Positions 1-8,779 of a stretch of 64,000 nucleotides of DNA are shown here, one piece after another. Source of the stretch: Microbacteriaceae bacterium (GTDB taxonomy: Bacteria > Actinomycetota > Actinomycetes > Actinomycetales > Microbacteriaceae). The number at the start of each line of letters is the position of its first letter. Position 1 is the stretch's first letter. The notes below the pieces were generated by a model. It searched no databases, had not been told where the DNA came from, and saw only the letters and a list, made by a program, of their open reading frames with translations. A program made the translations under genes and the position numbers. The stretch spans positions 1 to 64,000 of the forward strand of contig SCRE01000008.1 of assembly GCA_004297935.1 (NCBI GenBank), written 5' to 3'.

Positions 1-1
1 C

Positions 2-163
2 TTCCCCATCACCAACGCGGGAACGAGTCCCCATCCCGGACTGTTCTTCTGCGGCGTGCACTTCATGCGGGTCCGGCGTTCGGCGCTCATGTTCGGAGTA
101 GGCCTCGACGCAGCAATCGTTGCGACATCGGTCGCGGCGTCCCGCCGGCCAAGAGACGCCTGA
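2..163 (+). CDS. C-terminal end of a flavin-dependent oxidoreductase (partial)
   Basis: Only the last 53 codons are in the window; the gene begins upstream of base 1 and ends with TGA at 161-163. The visible peptide contains PGLFFCGVHFMRVRRSALM followed by FGVGLDAAIVA. This resembles the C-terminus of FAD/NAD(P)-binding monooxygenase-like flavoproteins of the CzcO/FMO type, where a Gly-rich segment and a GVG.DAA.VA helix close the FAD domain. No cofactor-binding or catalytic motif can be checked because the N-terminus is missing, so substrate and family are inferred from this tail alone. The neighbour downstream is on the other strand and gives no functional hint. Confidence 0.55.
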   Translation, partial: FPITNAGTSPHPGLFFCGVHFMRVRRSALMFGVGLDAAIVATSVAASRRPRDA

Positions 164-205
164 ACACCGCCACTGCCCTCCGCAAGTCGGACGCTGTCGG
201 AAGCG

Positions 206-604
206 TCACTCGGTCACGGTGTCTCCGTGTCGGTGAGCAACCTTCCACTGGCTGTTCTCGCGCCGGTACACCTGGGTCGCGCGCAGTGTGTACGTGCGCG
301 GTTGCCCGTCAACGGACGCGGAGATGTGCTCCAGTTCCGCGGTATACGCCATGTCGCCAAGCACGTCGTACGCCATCACCTCGACGACCAACGAGGTGCA
401 GTCGGAGAAGCTGTCACCAAGAAGGCTGAAGAGTTCATCGACCTCGCGCTCTCCAGCGGCGTTGCGCCAGGCACCGAGCACGCTGACGGGCTCGTTGTGC
501 GACCACAAGGCCTGGCGGGGGCCGGGGTCACCGTTGTGCAGGGCGAGCTCCGCCTCGAAGAGCGGGCCACGAACCCAGGCCAAGAAATCTTCGCTGTCGC
601 TCAT
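206..604 (-). CDS. NTF2-like / SnoaL-fold protein
   Basis: About 132 residues from the ATG at 604. The sequence (SDSEDFLAWVRG, ALHNGDPGPRQALWS, a VLGAW segment, then TYTLRATQVYRREN and QWKVAHRHGD) has the pattern of DUF4440/SnoaL-like domains: an N-terminal helix, then a curved beta-sheet ending in an R..W.V.HRH strand. Such proteins are small cytoplasmic enzymes or ligand-binding domains; the actual substrate is unknown. The reading frame stays open to a GTG at 688, but those 28 extra residues do not look like part of the fold, so I prefer 604. No strong Shine-Dalgarno sequence is visible at either start. It appears to be a single-gene unit. Confidence 0.75.
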   Translation of the reverse strand: MSDSEDFLAWVRGPLFEAELALHNGDPGPRQALWSHNEPVSVLGAWRNAAGEREVDELFSLLGDSFSDCTSLVVEVMAYDVLGDMAYTAELEHISASVDGQPRTYTLRATQVYRRENSQWKVAHRHGDTVTE

Positions 605-995
605 ACCGACAGCATGCTCCGGATATCGGTCGCACACAACGAGACCGTTCGTGAGCCTCTGCTCCGTTACTGCCGGCGCTGCCATCACGGCGATTCACCG
701 GCCAGCACGGCATCGCCGCAAGCGGGACCTTGCATACTGGACCGGGCGGCAACGCCCGCAAGCGGGACGGCCAGTGGGACGCCGGCAGATGGCTTCAGAC
801 ATTCTCCCAATCGAGATAGTCGCTGGGTCGTCATTCCCGTAAGACCCGCCCGAGAAAATGCCTGGTGAAGGAGCGGAGGCTATACGCTACAGGCGCAAAA
901 GAACGCACATGCTCGCGATGGTCGCCGAGTGCGAGAACGAACTCGCTCGTAAAGATCACCGCCGGTATGAGGTGAAAACAATGCGCGTACCACCG
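605..995. other. intergenic stretch without a convincing gene
   Basis: This gap lies between the NTF2-like gene and the 3' end of the VIT1-family gene, both on the minus strand, so it should hold the promoter of the former. The open frames crossing it have low-complexity Arg-rich translations and no family features. A short element, CGCAAGCGGGA, occurs twice (near 717 and 757). I see no tRNA, strong terminator or other structure. Confidence 0.4.
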
Positions 996-1736
996 CTAGA
1001 CGACACCTGTCGTGCCCAGCAGGGCACCGATGGTGAACGTCGCGATCAGCGCGAGCGCTCCGCCGATGACCACCCGCGCCATCGCACGGCCGCGCGAACT
1101 CCCGCCGATGTAGGCCGCGATGTTGCCCGTTGCGGCGAGCGCGATCAGAACGGCAACGAACGTGACGGGCACGCGCCATCCGTCTGGGGGCAGCAGGATC
1201 GCCAGCATCGGCAAGATCGCACCGATGGTGAACGCGATCGCCGACGCGAACGCCGCATGCCACGGGCTGGCGACGTCGTTCTGATCGATGTTCAACTCCA
1301 CGGACAGGTGAGCGGCCAAGGCGTCGTGATCGGTGAGTTCGCGGGCCACCTGTGTGGCCGTCTCGTCAGAGAGCCCCTTCTCGCGGTACATGCCGACGAG
1401 CTCGATGAACTCCTCTTCCGGCGTCTCAGCGAGCTCGAGCCTCTCCTTTTCGATGAGGGCGCGCTCGCTGTCTCGCTGACTGCTGACCGACACGTACTCG
1501 CCGAGCGCCATCGAAACGGCGCCACCGACTAGACCCGCCAGCCCCGCCGTGAGGATCGCGGCCGTATTGTTCGTTGCACCTGCCACGCCGACGACGATTG
1601 CGGCAACGGAGACGATGCCGTCGTTCGCACCGAGCACCCCGGCGCGCAACCAGTTCAGGCGCTGTGCGATGCCTTCGCGGTGAGGCTCATCCGGATGGGC
1701 TCCCGCGGGGCCGTCTTGTTCTGTCGACTGGCTCAT
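996..1736 (-). CDS. VIT1/CCC1-family Fe2+/Mn2+ transporter
   Basis: A 246-residue membrane protein. The first membrane segment contains RAGVLGANDGIVSVAAIVVGVAGA-like residues (split here as NWLRAGVLGANDGIVSV and the following Ala-rich helix), the hallmark of the VIT/CCC1 family. A second segment (GLVGGAVSMALGEYVSVSSQRD) leads into a cytoplasmic Glu-rich region (EKERLELAETPEEEFIEL) that binds metal in family members. Three hydrophobic segments follow near the C-terminus, giving the usual five. The family moves Fe2+ or Mn2+ across the membrane in exchange for protons; direction and metal preference here are inferred. The ATG at 1736 (MSQSTEQDG) was chosen over an upstream in-frame ATG at 1775, which adds 13 residues without family character. 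Confidence 0.88.
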   Translation of the reverse strand: MSQSTEQDGPAGAHPDEPHREGIAQRLNWLRAGVLGANDGIVSVAAIVVGVAGATNNTAAILTAGLAGLVGGAVSMALGEYVSVSSQRDSERALIEKERLELAETPEEEFIELVGMYREKGLSDETATQVARELTDHDALAAHLSVELNIDQNDVASPWHAAFASAIAFTIGAILPMLAILLPPDGWRVPVTFVAVLIALAATGNIAAYIGGSSRGRAMARVVIGGALALIATFTIGALLGTTGVV

Positions 1737-1784
1737 CCCACCATCCAACACCGTGCATTGCCGGTGCGCCAGCAAGCCGAGGCT

Positions 1785-2291
1785 TCACAAACGTCGATCG
1801 AGCAGCTGCTGCCACCCATCGCCGATCGCATGCTCGAAGATCAGTGTCGTCTCCGTGTGCGCGACGGCCGGGTGCCCGGTCAGATAGTCGAGCACGAAGT
1901 CGCGCAGCTCGCTCGCATCGTGCGCGGCCACGTGAAGCAGATAGTCATCCGCACCGCCCGTGTGGAACAGTGAGAGCACACCCGGCCAGCTCGGTGCGGC
2001 GTCGCGGAACGCGACTACCTGGTCGCGGGAGTGTTTGACCAGGCGCACCGCGATGAGCGCCTGCAGTGATGCGCCGAGTGCCGCCAGATCGACGTCGACT
2101 CGATAGCCGCGTAGTAGGCCGCGTTCCTGCAATCGGCGCAGCCGCATGGACAGGGTCGACTCGGCCACCCCGATCGCGGCGGCGAGCGTCGAACCGGACG
2201 CCCGGGCATTCTGCGACAGTGCGCGAACCAGTGCGCGATCGACTCTGTCCAGATCAACGTTCTTCGATTCGGTGGCATCCATGGCGTTCAT
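1785..2291 (-). CDS. Lrp/AsnC-family transcriptional regulator
   Basis: 168 residues with an N-terminal winged helix-turn-helix (LDRVDRALVRALSQNARAS through RLRRLQERGLLRGY) and a C-terminal RAM/AsnC ligand-binding domain (LIAVRLVKHS to the C-terminus, including the GADDYLLHVAAHD strand). Family members form dimers to octamers and respond to amino acids. It is divergent from a PLP-dependent sulfur amino acid enzyme, the arrangement known for mdeR-mdeA in Pseudomonas putida, where the Lrp-type regulator activates methionine gamma-lyase. By analogy it probably controls its neighbour in response to an amino acid. The 88 bp between the two starts contains a long inverted repeat (2306-2367). Starts at 2291 or 2282 are both possible. 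Confidence 0.92.
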   Translation of the reverse strand: MNAMDATESKNVDLDRVDRALVRALSQNARASGSTLAAAIGVAESTLSMRLRRLQERGLLRGYRVDVDLAALGASLQALIAVRLVKHSRDQVVAFRDAAPSWPGVLSLFHTGGADDYLLHVAAHDASELRDFVLDYLTGHPAVAHTETTLIFEHAIGDGWQQLLDRRL

Positions 2292-2305
2292 GATCGCAGA
2301 AAATT

Positions 2306-2367
2306 GCAGCAGACGCCGCTATTTAATGGATGCTTTGACAGTACTTGAGAATAGCGGCAGAAGCTGC
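2306..2367. promoter_or_regulatory. long inverted repeat, candidate Lrp-type operator
   Basis: Left arm 2306-2323 reads GCAGCAGACGCCGCTATT. Right arm 2350-2367 reads AATAGCGGCAGAAGCTGC. Their reverse complements match at 14 of 18 positions (GCAGC-N4-GCCGCTATT), with a 26 bp spacer. The arms are centred about 44 bp apart, close to four helical turns, and the spacer carries a TTGACA (2335-2340) that could be a -35 element for the plus-strand gene. Position and symmetry fit binding by the divergent Lrp/AsnC protein. This is inference from layout. Confidence 0.6.
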
Positions 2368-2379
2368 TTGCCTCGGGGT

Positions 2380-3654
2380 ATGACATCGACGTTTTTACTG
2401 CACCCCTCCCCGCTCGGGAACGACTCGGAAGCTGTCGGCTCGCCGGCTGTCGACTCGCAGCGAGTCCATTTCGAAACACGCGCCGTGCACGCCGGCATGG
2501 ACGGCCTGCGCGAGGCCGGCTCGCACGTGCCCGTCATCGACCTCTCCACCACTAATCCGCTGCCGGGCGTCGAGGCCGGCGGTGACTCATACGAGAACCT
2601 GGCAACTGGCGGCGCACTGGGGGTCGGTGACTCCGCCGTGTACCAGCGGTTGTGGCAGCCGGGCGTCGCCCGCTTCGAGGAGGCGCTCGCCGACCTCGAG
2701 GGAACAGATGCCGCCGTGGCGTATTCCAGCGGAATGGCGGCGCTGACAGCGTGCCTGATCTCGATCGTCACGGCCGGTATGCCGCACGTCGTCGCCGTAC
2801 GACCGCTCTACGGTGGCACGGACCACGTGCTCGACAACGGACTCCTCGGCACGACCGTCACCTGGGCGAGCGTCGGCGGGCCTGTCGACGGAATCGCGCA
2901 GGCTATCCGTCCGGAGACCGGGCTGGTCGTGGTGGAGACGCCCGCCAACCCGACGTTGGAACTCGTCGACATCGCTGCGGTCGTCGCAGCCGCCGGCAGC
3001 GTGCCCGTGCTCGTCGACAACACCTTCGCCTCCCCCGTGCTGCAGCGTCCGGCCGAGCATGGCGCAACTCTCGTGCTGCACAGCGCCACGAAGTATCTCG
3101 GCGGCCACGGCGACGTGATGGGCGGGGTCGTCGCGACGACCGACGAGTGGGCGGTACGGCTGCGTCAGGTGCGCGCGCTGACCGGCGGGCTCCTGCATCC
3201 GTTCGCCGCATATCTGCTGCATCGAGGGCTGCGCACGCTGCCGATCCGGGTGCGCGCCCAGCAGGAGACGGCCGGCGAGCTCGCCCGTCGACTGCTCGGC
3301 CACCCCGCGATCGATCGGGTGATGTATCCGGGCCTGCCCGGGCAGGATCCGCTCGGCCTGATCGGGCGCCAAGCCGAGGGTGCCGGGTCGTTGATTTCGA
3401 TCGAGCTCGCCGGCGGTTACGCCGCCGCCGTGCGCTTCACCGAGGCGTGTTCGCTTGTCGGCCACGCCGTCTCGCTCGGCGGCGTCGACTCGCTGGTGCA
3501 GCACCCTGCCTCGTTGACGCATCGCCCGGTGCAGGTCGGCGCGAAGCCGCATCCGGGGGTCGTGCGCCTTTCGATCGGACTGGAACACGTCGACGACCTC
3601 ACCGCCGATCTGATGGCGGCGCTGGATGCGGCCAGCGTGCCGGCCGGCGAATGA
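2380..3654 (+). CDS. PLP-dependent Cys/Met metabolism enzyme (cystathionine gamma-synthase / methionine gamma-lyase family)
   Basis: 424 residues, a fold-type I PLP enzyme. Visible motifs are [21 protein letters not shown] near the N-terminus (kept in parts: [19 protein letters not shown]), [15 protein letters not shown] (phosphate-binding region), [28 protein letters not shown] with the PLP-nitrogen Asp, and [17 protein letters not shown], where the Lys of SATKY is the Schiff-base lysine. The [17 protein letters not shown] segment is the family's C-terminal signature. Members catalyse gamma-replacement or gamma/beta-elimination on homoserine esters, cystathionine or methionine. Divergence from an Lrp regulator favours a catabolic lyase, but sequence alone does not separate the activities. 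Start taken at ATG 2380 because the upstream open frame overlaps the regulator's coding region. Confidence 0.85.
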   Translation: MTSTFLLHPSPLGNDSEAVGSPAVDSQRVHFETRAVHAGMDGLREAGSHVPVIDLSTTNPLPGVEAGGDSYENLATGGALGVGDSAVYQRLWQPGVARFEEALADLEGTDAAVAYSSGMAALTACLISIVTAGMPHVVAVRPLYGGTDHVLDNGLLGTTVTWASVGGPVDGIAQAIRPETGLVVVETPANPTLELVDIAAVVAAAGSVPVLVDNTFASPVLQRPAEHGATLVLHSATKYLGGHGDVMGGVVATTDEWAVRLRQVRALTGGLLHPFAAYLLHRGLRTLPIRVRAQQETAGELARRLLGHPAIDRVMYPGLPGQDPLGLIGRQAEGAGSLISIELAGGYAAAVRFTEACSLVGHAVSLGGVDSLVQHPASLTHRPVQVGAKPHPGVVRLSIGLEHVDDLTADLMAALDAASVPAGE

Positions 3655-3681
3655 CGGCGGCACACGGGCATGCCGTGACGC

Positions 3682-5565
3682 CTAGTGCTGGCCCATGCGC
3701 TTTCTGAGCAGGTCGATGCGCACCTGCAGCTGTGTCACGCTCGCCTGTGCCACGGCGGGCCCGCCGCAGACGCGGCGCAGCTCGGCGTGCACGAGTCCGT
3801 GCGGCTCCCCCGAGTTCTTCGCGTAGAGCCCGACGAGGCTGTTGAGCAGAGTGCGCTGTTCTTTGAGCGTACGGTAGAGCGGCGCGGGCGGATGCGCGGC
3901 TGACTCCGGTGCGTTCCCGGGTGCCCTGCCTTGGGGCCGCGATGCGGCGCGCCGTGACTGGCGGGCCTGGCGCTGCTGCAGCAGCTCGTGCACCTGCTCC
4001 GGCTCGAGGATGCCGGGGATGCCGATGAAGTCGAGTTCCTCGTCACTGCCGGGTTCCGCGTAACCGCCGAATTCGTCGCCGTCGAAGAGCACCCGGTCGA
4101 AGTTCGCCAGTGAGCTGAGCGCCTCGAACCCGAACTCTGACTGCAGCGCCTCCGATGCCCGCCCGTCGCGGTTGGCCTCGGCCGTCATGGCGTCTTCGGG
4201 GTTGTACAGGCCTTGCCGGTCGGTGATGACCCGGTCGAGCGCGTGATCGCGTTCCAGCTCGAGCTGTGCAGCCAACGCCATCAGGCTCGGCACGTTCGGC
4301 AGAAAGACGGATGCTGTCTCACCGCGCCTGCGCGCCCGCACGAATCGACCGATCGCCTGGGCGAAGAACAGCGGCGTCGAGGCGCTCGTCGCGTAGACGC
4401 CGACGGCCAGCCGGGGAACATCGACACCCTCAGAGACCATCCGCACGGCCACCATCCACCTGTTCGTTCCCCGTGCGAACGATCCGATCCGGTCGCTGGC
4501 CTCCTTTTCGTCGGACAGCACGACGGTGACGGTCTCGCCGCTGATCCCCTGCAGGATGTCGGCGTAGGCACGCGCCGCATAGTGGTCTGTCGCGATGACG
4601 AGCCCGCCGGCATCCGGTATCGATTGACGAACCTCGCTCAGTCGCCGGTTCGCGGCGTGCAGCACGGCAGGGATCCACTCTCCCGTCGGGTCGAGCGCGG
4701 TGCGCCAGGCTTGAGCGGTGATGTCCTTCGTGTTGCCCTCGCCGAGGCGCGCTTCCATCTCGTCACCGGCCTTGGTGCGCCAGCGCATATGACCGGCGTA
4801 GATCATGAAGATCACGGGCCGCACCACCCCGTCGCTCAGCGCGCGCCCGTAACCGTAGCTGTAGTCGGTCTGCGAGGTGCGGATGCCTTGTCCGTCCTGC
4901 AGATACGCCACGAATGGAATCGGGGCGGTGTCGGAGCGGAATGGCGTGCCGGTCAGCGACAGCCGCCGAACGGCCGGCTCGAACGCATCCCGGATGGCGT
5001 CGCCCCAGCTGAGCGCGTCGCCACCGTGGTGCACCTCGTCGAGGATCACCAGCGTGCGAAAGGTCTCGGTGAGCTCGCGATGCAGGCTCGCCCGCGTGGC
5101 CACCTGCGCGTAGGTGACGGCAACGCCTTTGTAGTGCCGGCCATAGCGCTTGTCGCTGTTCTTGAATGCCGGGTCCAACCGGATGCCGACGCGCTCCGCA
5201 GCATCCGCCCACTGCCGCTTGAGGTGTTCGGTCGGTGCAACCACCGTGACGCGTTCGATCACACGGCGCGCGATCAGCTCTCTGGCCAAGCGCAACGCGA
5301 ATGCGGTCTTTCCCGCTCCCGGGGTCGCGGCCGCGAGGAAGTCGCGCGGCTCATGCAGGAAATATGCGTCGAGCGCTTCGACCTGCCATGCGCGCAGCTT
5401 GCGCGCAGTCCCCCACGCCGCGCGCTCCGGGAACGAGGGAGACAGATGCTCGGCGGCGAACGTGCCGGCGGCCGGCGCGACCGGCGATGCATCGGCTACC
5501 CGGCTCCGACCGCCTGAATCGGGTAGGTCGAACGACTCACCGGGAACGGATGCTGCAGTACTCAC
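3682..5565 (-). CDS. superfamily II DEAD/DEAH-box helicase
   Basis: About 628 residues. After a variable 50-residue N-terminus, a Q-rich entry (LRAWQVEALDAYF) leads to motif I ATPGAGKT (residues about 80-87), motif Ia PTEHLKRQW, motif II DEVH (about 176-179) and motif III SLTGTPFRS. The second RecA domain ends in motif VI QAIGRFVRARR. The C-terminal 100 residues are charged and without a recognised domain. It is an ATP-dependent nucleic-acid translocase or helicase with unknown substrate. Start chosen at GTG 5565 (VSTAASVPGE); an ATG four codons upstream at 5577 is equally possible and neither has a clear ribosome-binding site. The open frame continues far upstream, but that part is antisense to the next gene and has shadow composition. 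Confidence 0.85.
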   Translation of the reverse strand: MSTAASVPGESFDLPDSGGRSRVADASPVAPAAGTFAAEHLSPSFPERAAWGTARKLRAWQVEALDAYFLHEPRDFLAAATPGAGKTAFALRLARELIARRVIERVTVVAPTEHLKRQWADAAERVGIRLDPAFKNSDKRYGRHYKGVAVTYAQVATRASLHRELTETFRTLVILDEVHHGGDALSWGDAIRDAFEPAVRRLSLTGTPFRSDTAPIPFVAYLQDGQGIRTSQTDYSYGYGRALSDGVVRPVIFMIYAGHMRWRTKAGDEMEARLGEGNTKDITAQAWRTALDPTGEWIPAVLHAANRRLSEVRQSIPDAGGLVIATDHYAARAYADILQGISGETVTVVLSDEKEASDRIGSFARGTNRWMVAVRMVSEGVDVPRLAVGVYATSASTPLFFAQAIGRFVRARRRGETASVFLPNVPSLMALAAQLELERDHALDRVITDRQGLYNPEDAMTAEANRDGRASEALQSEFGFEALSSLANFDRVLFDGDEFGGYAEPGSDEELDFIGIPGILEPEQVHELLQQRQARQSRRAASRPQGRAPGNAPESAAHPPAPLYRTLKEQRTLLNSLVGLYAKNSGEPHGLVHAELRRVCGGPAVAQASVTQLQVRIDLLRKRMGQH

Positions 5566-5624
5566 TTGACACCACATTACCGGCGCCGCGTGACAGCCGT
5601 GGCGACAGCAGTGCCGCGTCGGCC

Positions 5625-6902
5625 CTAACCGAGCAGCACGAACGGGTGGGTGAGCCGCCACCAGAATCCGGGGGCCGGCACCGCGTGCTTCAGCGTCAAC
5701 GGCTTGGTGACGGTCGTCTTCCCGACCGTGAACGTCACGGTCCCGATCGTGTCTCCCGCCGCGGCAATGGTCACGGGGCGCGCCGCCGTGCTGACGGTGA
5801 TCGGCGTGTCCGACCAGACCAGCGTCGAGGAGGGCGTCGTCGAGACGAGGGTGGCTTTCGCCCCCCAGGGCGTCGTGTAGGTGCCAAATGTCTTTCCGGC
5901 GCCGGTCAGCGGGACGGAATGGAAACCGCTCTTCGCGCTGGCAAGCAGGGGCGGAACGGTGTTCCACAGCTGGTCGTACGACCGTTCGTTCAGCACGACT
6001 CCGACCAGCGTCACGGTGTGGCCGCCGATCTGAGCCTGCGCAGAGAACATCAGGCAGTGGCCGGCCTCATCGGTGAATCCAGTCTTGATCCCGTCGATGC
6101 CGTCTTTGCCGAGCAGCGCATTCCCGTTGTCCTGCGTGCCCGCACCCGGTAAGGTGACCGTCCGCGTCTTCACGATGGACGACAGCACAGGGTTGGTCAG
6201 CACGAGTTTGCCGATGCCGACCAGATCGGATGCCGTGCTGACCGTACCCGGGTCGAGCCCGGACGGGTCGGTCAGATGTGTTCCACTGAGGTCGTGCCCT
6301 TTCAGCCAGGTGTTCGCCGCGGCGAGAAACGCGCTGACGCTGCCGTGCGACCAAATGGCCAGCGAGATGGCGTAGTTGTTCGCGCTGGGCAGCAGCATCG
6401 CCTCGAGCGCTTGCTTCTCGGTCAGCTGCTCGCCGGCGACCACCGGGGCCCACGAGCCGCCCTCGGCGATCACCCGATGGAAGATCTGCACGTCGGCATC
6501 CGTGAACGTGATGATCGGTCCATCGGATCCCTTCCTGATCGGTTTGGCGTCGAGCACGACCAGCGCGGTGATCGTCTTGGTCATGCTGGCGATCGGCACG
6601 CTCGCCGTCGATCCGTTCTGCGCGAGCAGCCCGTCATAGCCGACCGCCCCGATCGCCGCGCTTCCCACGGTGGGCCAAGCGGGCTTGACGGCAGGCGACG
6701 TGATCGTGTGCGTCGGTCTCAGGGTCGCCGCGGAAGCCGGCAGCGGCGCGAGAAGAACGCCCAGACTGTACGCGAAACTGATCAGCAGCGCCCCCAGCGC
6801 GCCGAAGACGACGATCCGGCGGCGGCGATAGACCGAGCGTCGGTCGGGCGGAGTCTGCACCTGCCCATGATATTCGGTGCGCTGAGGCGAAGTCGGAGTC
6901 AT
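5625..6902 (-). CDS. D-alanyl-D-alanine carboxypeptidase (low-molecular-weight PBP)
   Basis: 425 residues with a basic N-terminus (RRSVYRRRR) and a hydrophobic segment at about 31-52 that acts as membrane anchor or signal. The penicillin-binding active-site motifs are in order: SxxK as SMTK (S106, K109), SxN as SAN (173-175) and KTG (273-275). This is the serine peptidase S11 family, which trims the terminal D-Ala from peptidoglycan pentapeptides outside the membrane. The C-terminal about 100 residues are beta-rich and end in PGFWWRLTHPFVLLG, which could touch the membrane. Its ATG overlaps the stop of the upstream methyltransferase gene in an ATGA, so the two are probably translationally coupled. 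Confidence 0.88.
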   Translation of the reverse strand: MTPTSPQRTEYHGQVQTPPDRRSVYRRRRIVVFGALGALLISFAYSLGVLLAPLPASAATLRPTHTITSPAVKPAWPTVGSAAIGAVGYDGLLAQNGSTASVPIASMTKTITALVVLDAKPIRKGSDGPIITFTDADVQIFHRVIAEGGSWAPVVAGEQLTEKQALEAMLLPSANNYAISLAIWSHGSVSAFLAAANTWLKGHDLSGTHLTDPSGLDPGTVSTASDLVGIGKLVLTNPVLSSIVKTRTVTLPGAGTQDNGNALLGKDGIDGIKTGFTDEAGHCLMFSAQAQIGGHTVTLVGVVLNERSYDQLWNTVPPLLASAKSGFHSVPLTGAGKTFGTYTTPWGAKATLVSTTPSSTLVWSDTPITVSTAARPVTIAAAGDTIGTVTFTVGKTTVTKPLTLKHAVPAPGFWWRLTHPFVLLG

Positions 6903-7708
6903 GCGCGGACGCGCAGCTGGTACAGCGCGACCGCGCTCGCGGATGCCACATTCAGGGAGTCGACACCGTGCAGCATCGGGATCGTCACGACCGTGTCGGC
7001 CGCCGTGATCGCCTGCCGGCTGAGGCCGTCCCCTTCCGTGCCGAGCACGAGCGCCACCTTGTCCGGTGGTGCCACTGCGAATGTGTCGAGCGGCACAGCG
7101 TCGTCTGTCAGCGCGAGCGCTGCGAGGTGAAAGCCTGCCTCGTGCAGGATGCCGGTCGCCTCGGGCCATTCCGGCAGCCGCGTCCAGGGCACCTGCAGGA
7201 CGGTGCCCATGCTGACGCGAACGCTTCGACGGTAGAGCGGGTCGGCGCAGCGCGGGGTCACGAGCACGGCATCCGCACCGATGCCGGCAGCCGCCCGGAA
7301 GATCGCGCCGACGTTCGTGTGATCGACCACGTCTTCGATGATCACGATCCGTCTGGCGCCTTCGATCGTTTCGAGCACACCCGGCAGTGCCGGTCGGTGC
7401 ATCGCGGCGAGAGCGCCCCTGTGCATCCGATAGCCGGTGAGCGTCTCGAGCAGCGCGGATTCGCCGATGTAGACCGGAACGCCGTCGAACTCGGCCAGGA
7501 GCGGTGTGAGCTCGGCCAGCCAGCGCTCCTGCAGGAGGACGGAACGCGGTCGATGCCCGGCGGCGATGGCGCGTGCGATGACCTTTGTCGACTCCGCGAT
7601 GTAGAGCCCGCCGACCGGCTCGCTGACACGGCGCAGTGCGACATCGGTGAGATGCGAATAGTCCGCAAGACCGGGTTCGTCGAGGCTGTCGATCGGTATG
7701 ACGCGCAC
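6899..7708 (-). CDS. TrmH-family (SpoU) RNA 2'-O-ribose methyltransferase
   Basis: About 269 residues. An N-terminal substrate-binding domain (LYIAESTKVIARAIAAGH) is followed by the SPOUT domain with its three signatures: NVGAIFRAAAGIGADAV, LVLGTEGDGLS and IPMLHGVDSLNVASASAVA. The last two form the knotted SAM-binding site. Family members methylate tRNA or 23S rRNA riboses; the target here is not evident. The start was placed at GTG 7708 because GGAGGG sits six bases upstream, even though the frame is open further to 7765. It is the first gene of a two-gene unit with the carboxypeptidase and is divergent from the sirtuin gene. Confidence 0.9.
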   Translation of the reverse strand: MRVIPIDSLDEPGLADYSHLTDVALRRVSEPVGGLYIAESTKVIARAIAAGHRPRSVLLQERWLAELTPLLAEFDGVPVYIGESALLETLTGYRMHRGALAAMHRPALPGVLETIEGARRIVIIEDVVDHTNVGAIFRAAAGIGADAVLVTPRCADPLYRRSVRVSMGTVLQVPWTRLPEWPEATGILHEAGFHLAALALTDDAVPLDTFAVAPPDKVALVLGTEGDGLSRQAITAADTVVTIPMLHGVDSLNVASASAVALYQLRVRA

Positions 7709-7824
7709 GCGTATCCCTCCACTGGGTGCAGTTCGTATCCCCAGACTGCCAGGCTCCGGAAACAAATCGGAAAACTGTGACGTTTACACTCACGAGCACG
7801 CGGGCGCTTTCCACGCCGCGCGGA

Positions 7825-8709
7825 ATGAGCGGCATGAGGGCTGAGGACGTGACGATCCTGATCGATGACGAGATTTCGCCGGTGTTTGAGAACCAGCTGG
7901 ACGAGGCGGCCTCCGTCATCGGGGACCGCCTGTTGGCCGCTCTGACCGGTGCGGGCATCAGCACGGATTCCGGCATCCCCGACTATCGCGGCGAGGGCGC
8001 GCCGAAGCGCACGCCCATGACGATCGGCCAATTCCTGCGCAGCGAGCGGGTCCGCAAACGCTACTGGGCCGGCAGCCACCTCGGCTGGCAGCGGTTCAAG
8101 GGCGCCCGGCCGAACCGGGGCCATCGTGCTTTGGTCGAGCTGGAAGCTGCGGGAATCCTGCGCGGCGTCATCACACAGAACGTCGACGGGTTGCACACGG
8201 CGGCCGGTTCTCGACGCGTCGTCCCGCTGCACGGGACGATGGACAGGGTGATCTGCCTGGATTGCGGCCAGGTGTTCGCCCGGGAGGACATCGCCGCACG
8301 CATCGATGAGGCGAACCCATGGCTCGCCCACCGCAACTCTTCTCAGGATGTGAGGATCGCACCGGACGGCGATGCCGACGTGAGCGAGTTCGACGATGTC
8401 GTGATCCCCGTCTGCTCCGTATGCGGTGGAACGCTCAAGCCCGACGTCGTGTTCTTCGGCGAATTCATCCCGACCGAACGCTTCGCCGAGGCGAGCGCAC
8501 TCCTCGACGAGTCCGGCGCGCTGCTGGTCGCCGGTTCGTCACTGGCAGTGAACTCGGGCATCCGGCTGATCGAACAAGCCCGACGCAGGCGGATGCCGAT
8601 CATCGTGATCAACAGAGGCGCGACCAAGGGCGACGGCAGGGCGACCGTTAAGCTGGACGCAGGAACATCCCAGACGCTGAGTGCGCTTGCAGCCCGCCTG
8701 TCGGCCTGA
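7825..8709 (+). CDS. Sir2-family NAD-dependent protein deacylase
   Basis: About 294 residues. The Rossmann NAD-binding site shows LTGAGISTDSGIPDYRG. TQNVDGLH and the catalytic His in PLHGTMDR follow. A four-cysteine zinc site is visible as CLDC and CSVC with a long insertion between the pairs. GSSLAVNSG and VINRGATKGD complete the NAD pocket. Sirtuins remove acyl groups from lysines using NAD+; in actinobacteria acetyl-CoA synthetase is a known target, but none is implied here. The start is uncertain: ATG 7825 is used, with ATG 7834, GTG 7777 and ATG 7726 also in frame and no decisive ribosome-binding site. Confidence 0.9.
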   Translation: MSGMRAEDVTILIDDEISPVFENQLDEAASVIGDRLLAALTGAGISTDSGIPDYRGEGAPKRTPMTIGQFLRSERVRKRYWAGSHLGWQRFKGARPNRGHRALVELEAAGILRGVITQNVDGLHTAAGSRRVVPLHGTMDRVICLDCGQVFAREDIAARIDEANPWLAHRNSSQDVRIAPDGDADVSEFDDVVIPVCSVCGGTLKPDVVFFGEFIPTERFAEASALLDESGALLVAGSSLAVNSGIRLIEQARRRRMPIIVINRGATKGDGRATVKLDAGTSQTLSALAARLSA

Positions 8710-8779
8710 TGGCCGACGCGCCCGGCACGGCGACGAGCACAGTACGGCGACATCGGGTTCCAGCGGCGAAAGGACCAGC

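Noticed and set aside
858-1532. Plus-strand open frame of 224 codons
   Set aside because: Antisense to the VIT1-family gene and rich in Arg/Gln/Asp without any domain.
2146-2379. N-terminal extension of the PLP enzyme
   Set aside because: It would overlap the divergent Lrp gene and the inverted repeat, and its residues do not fit the family.
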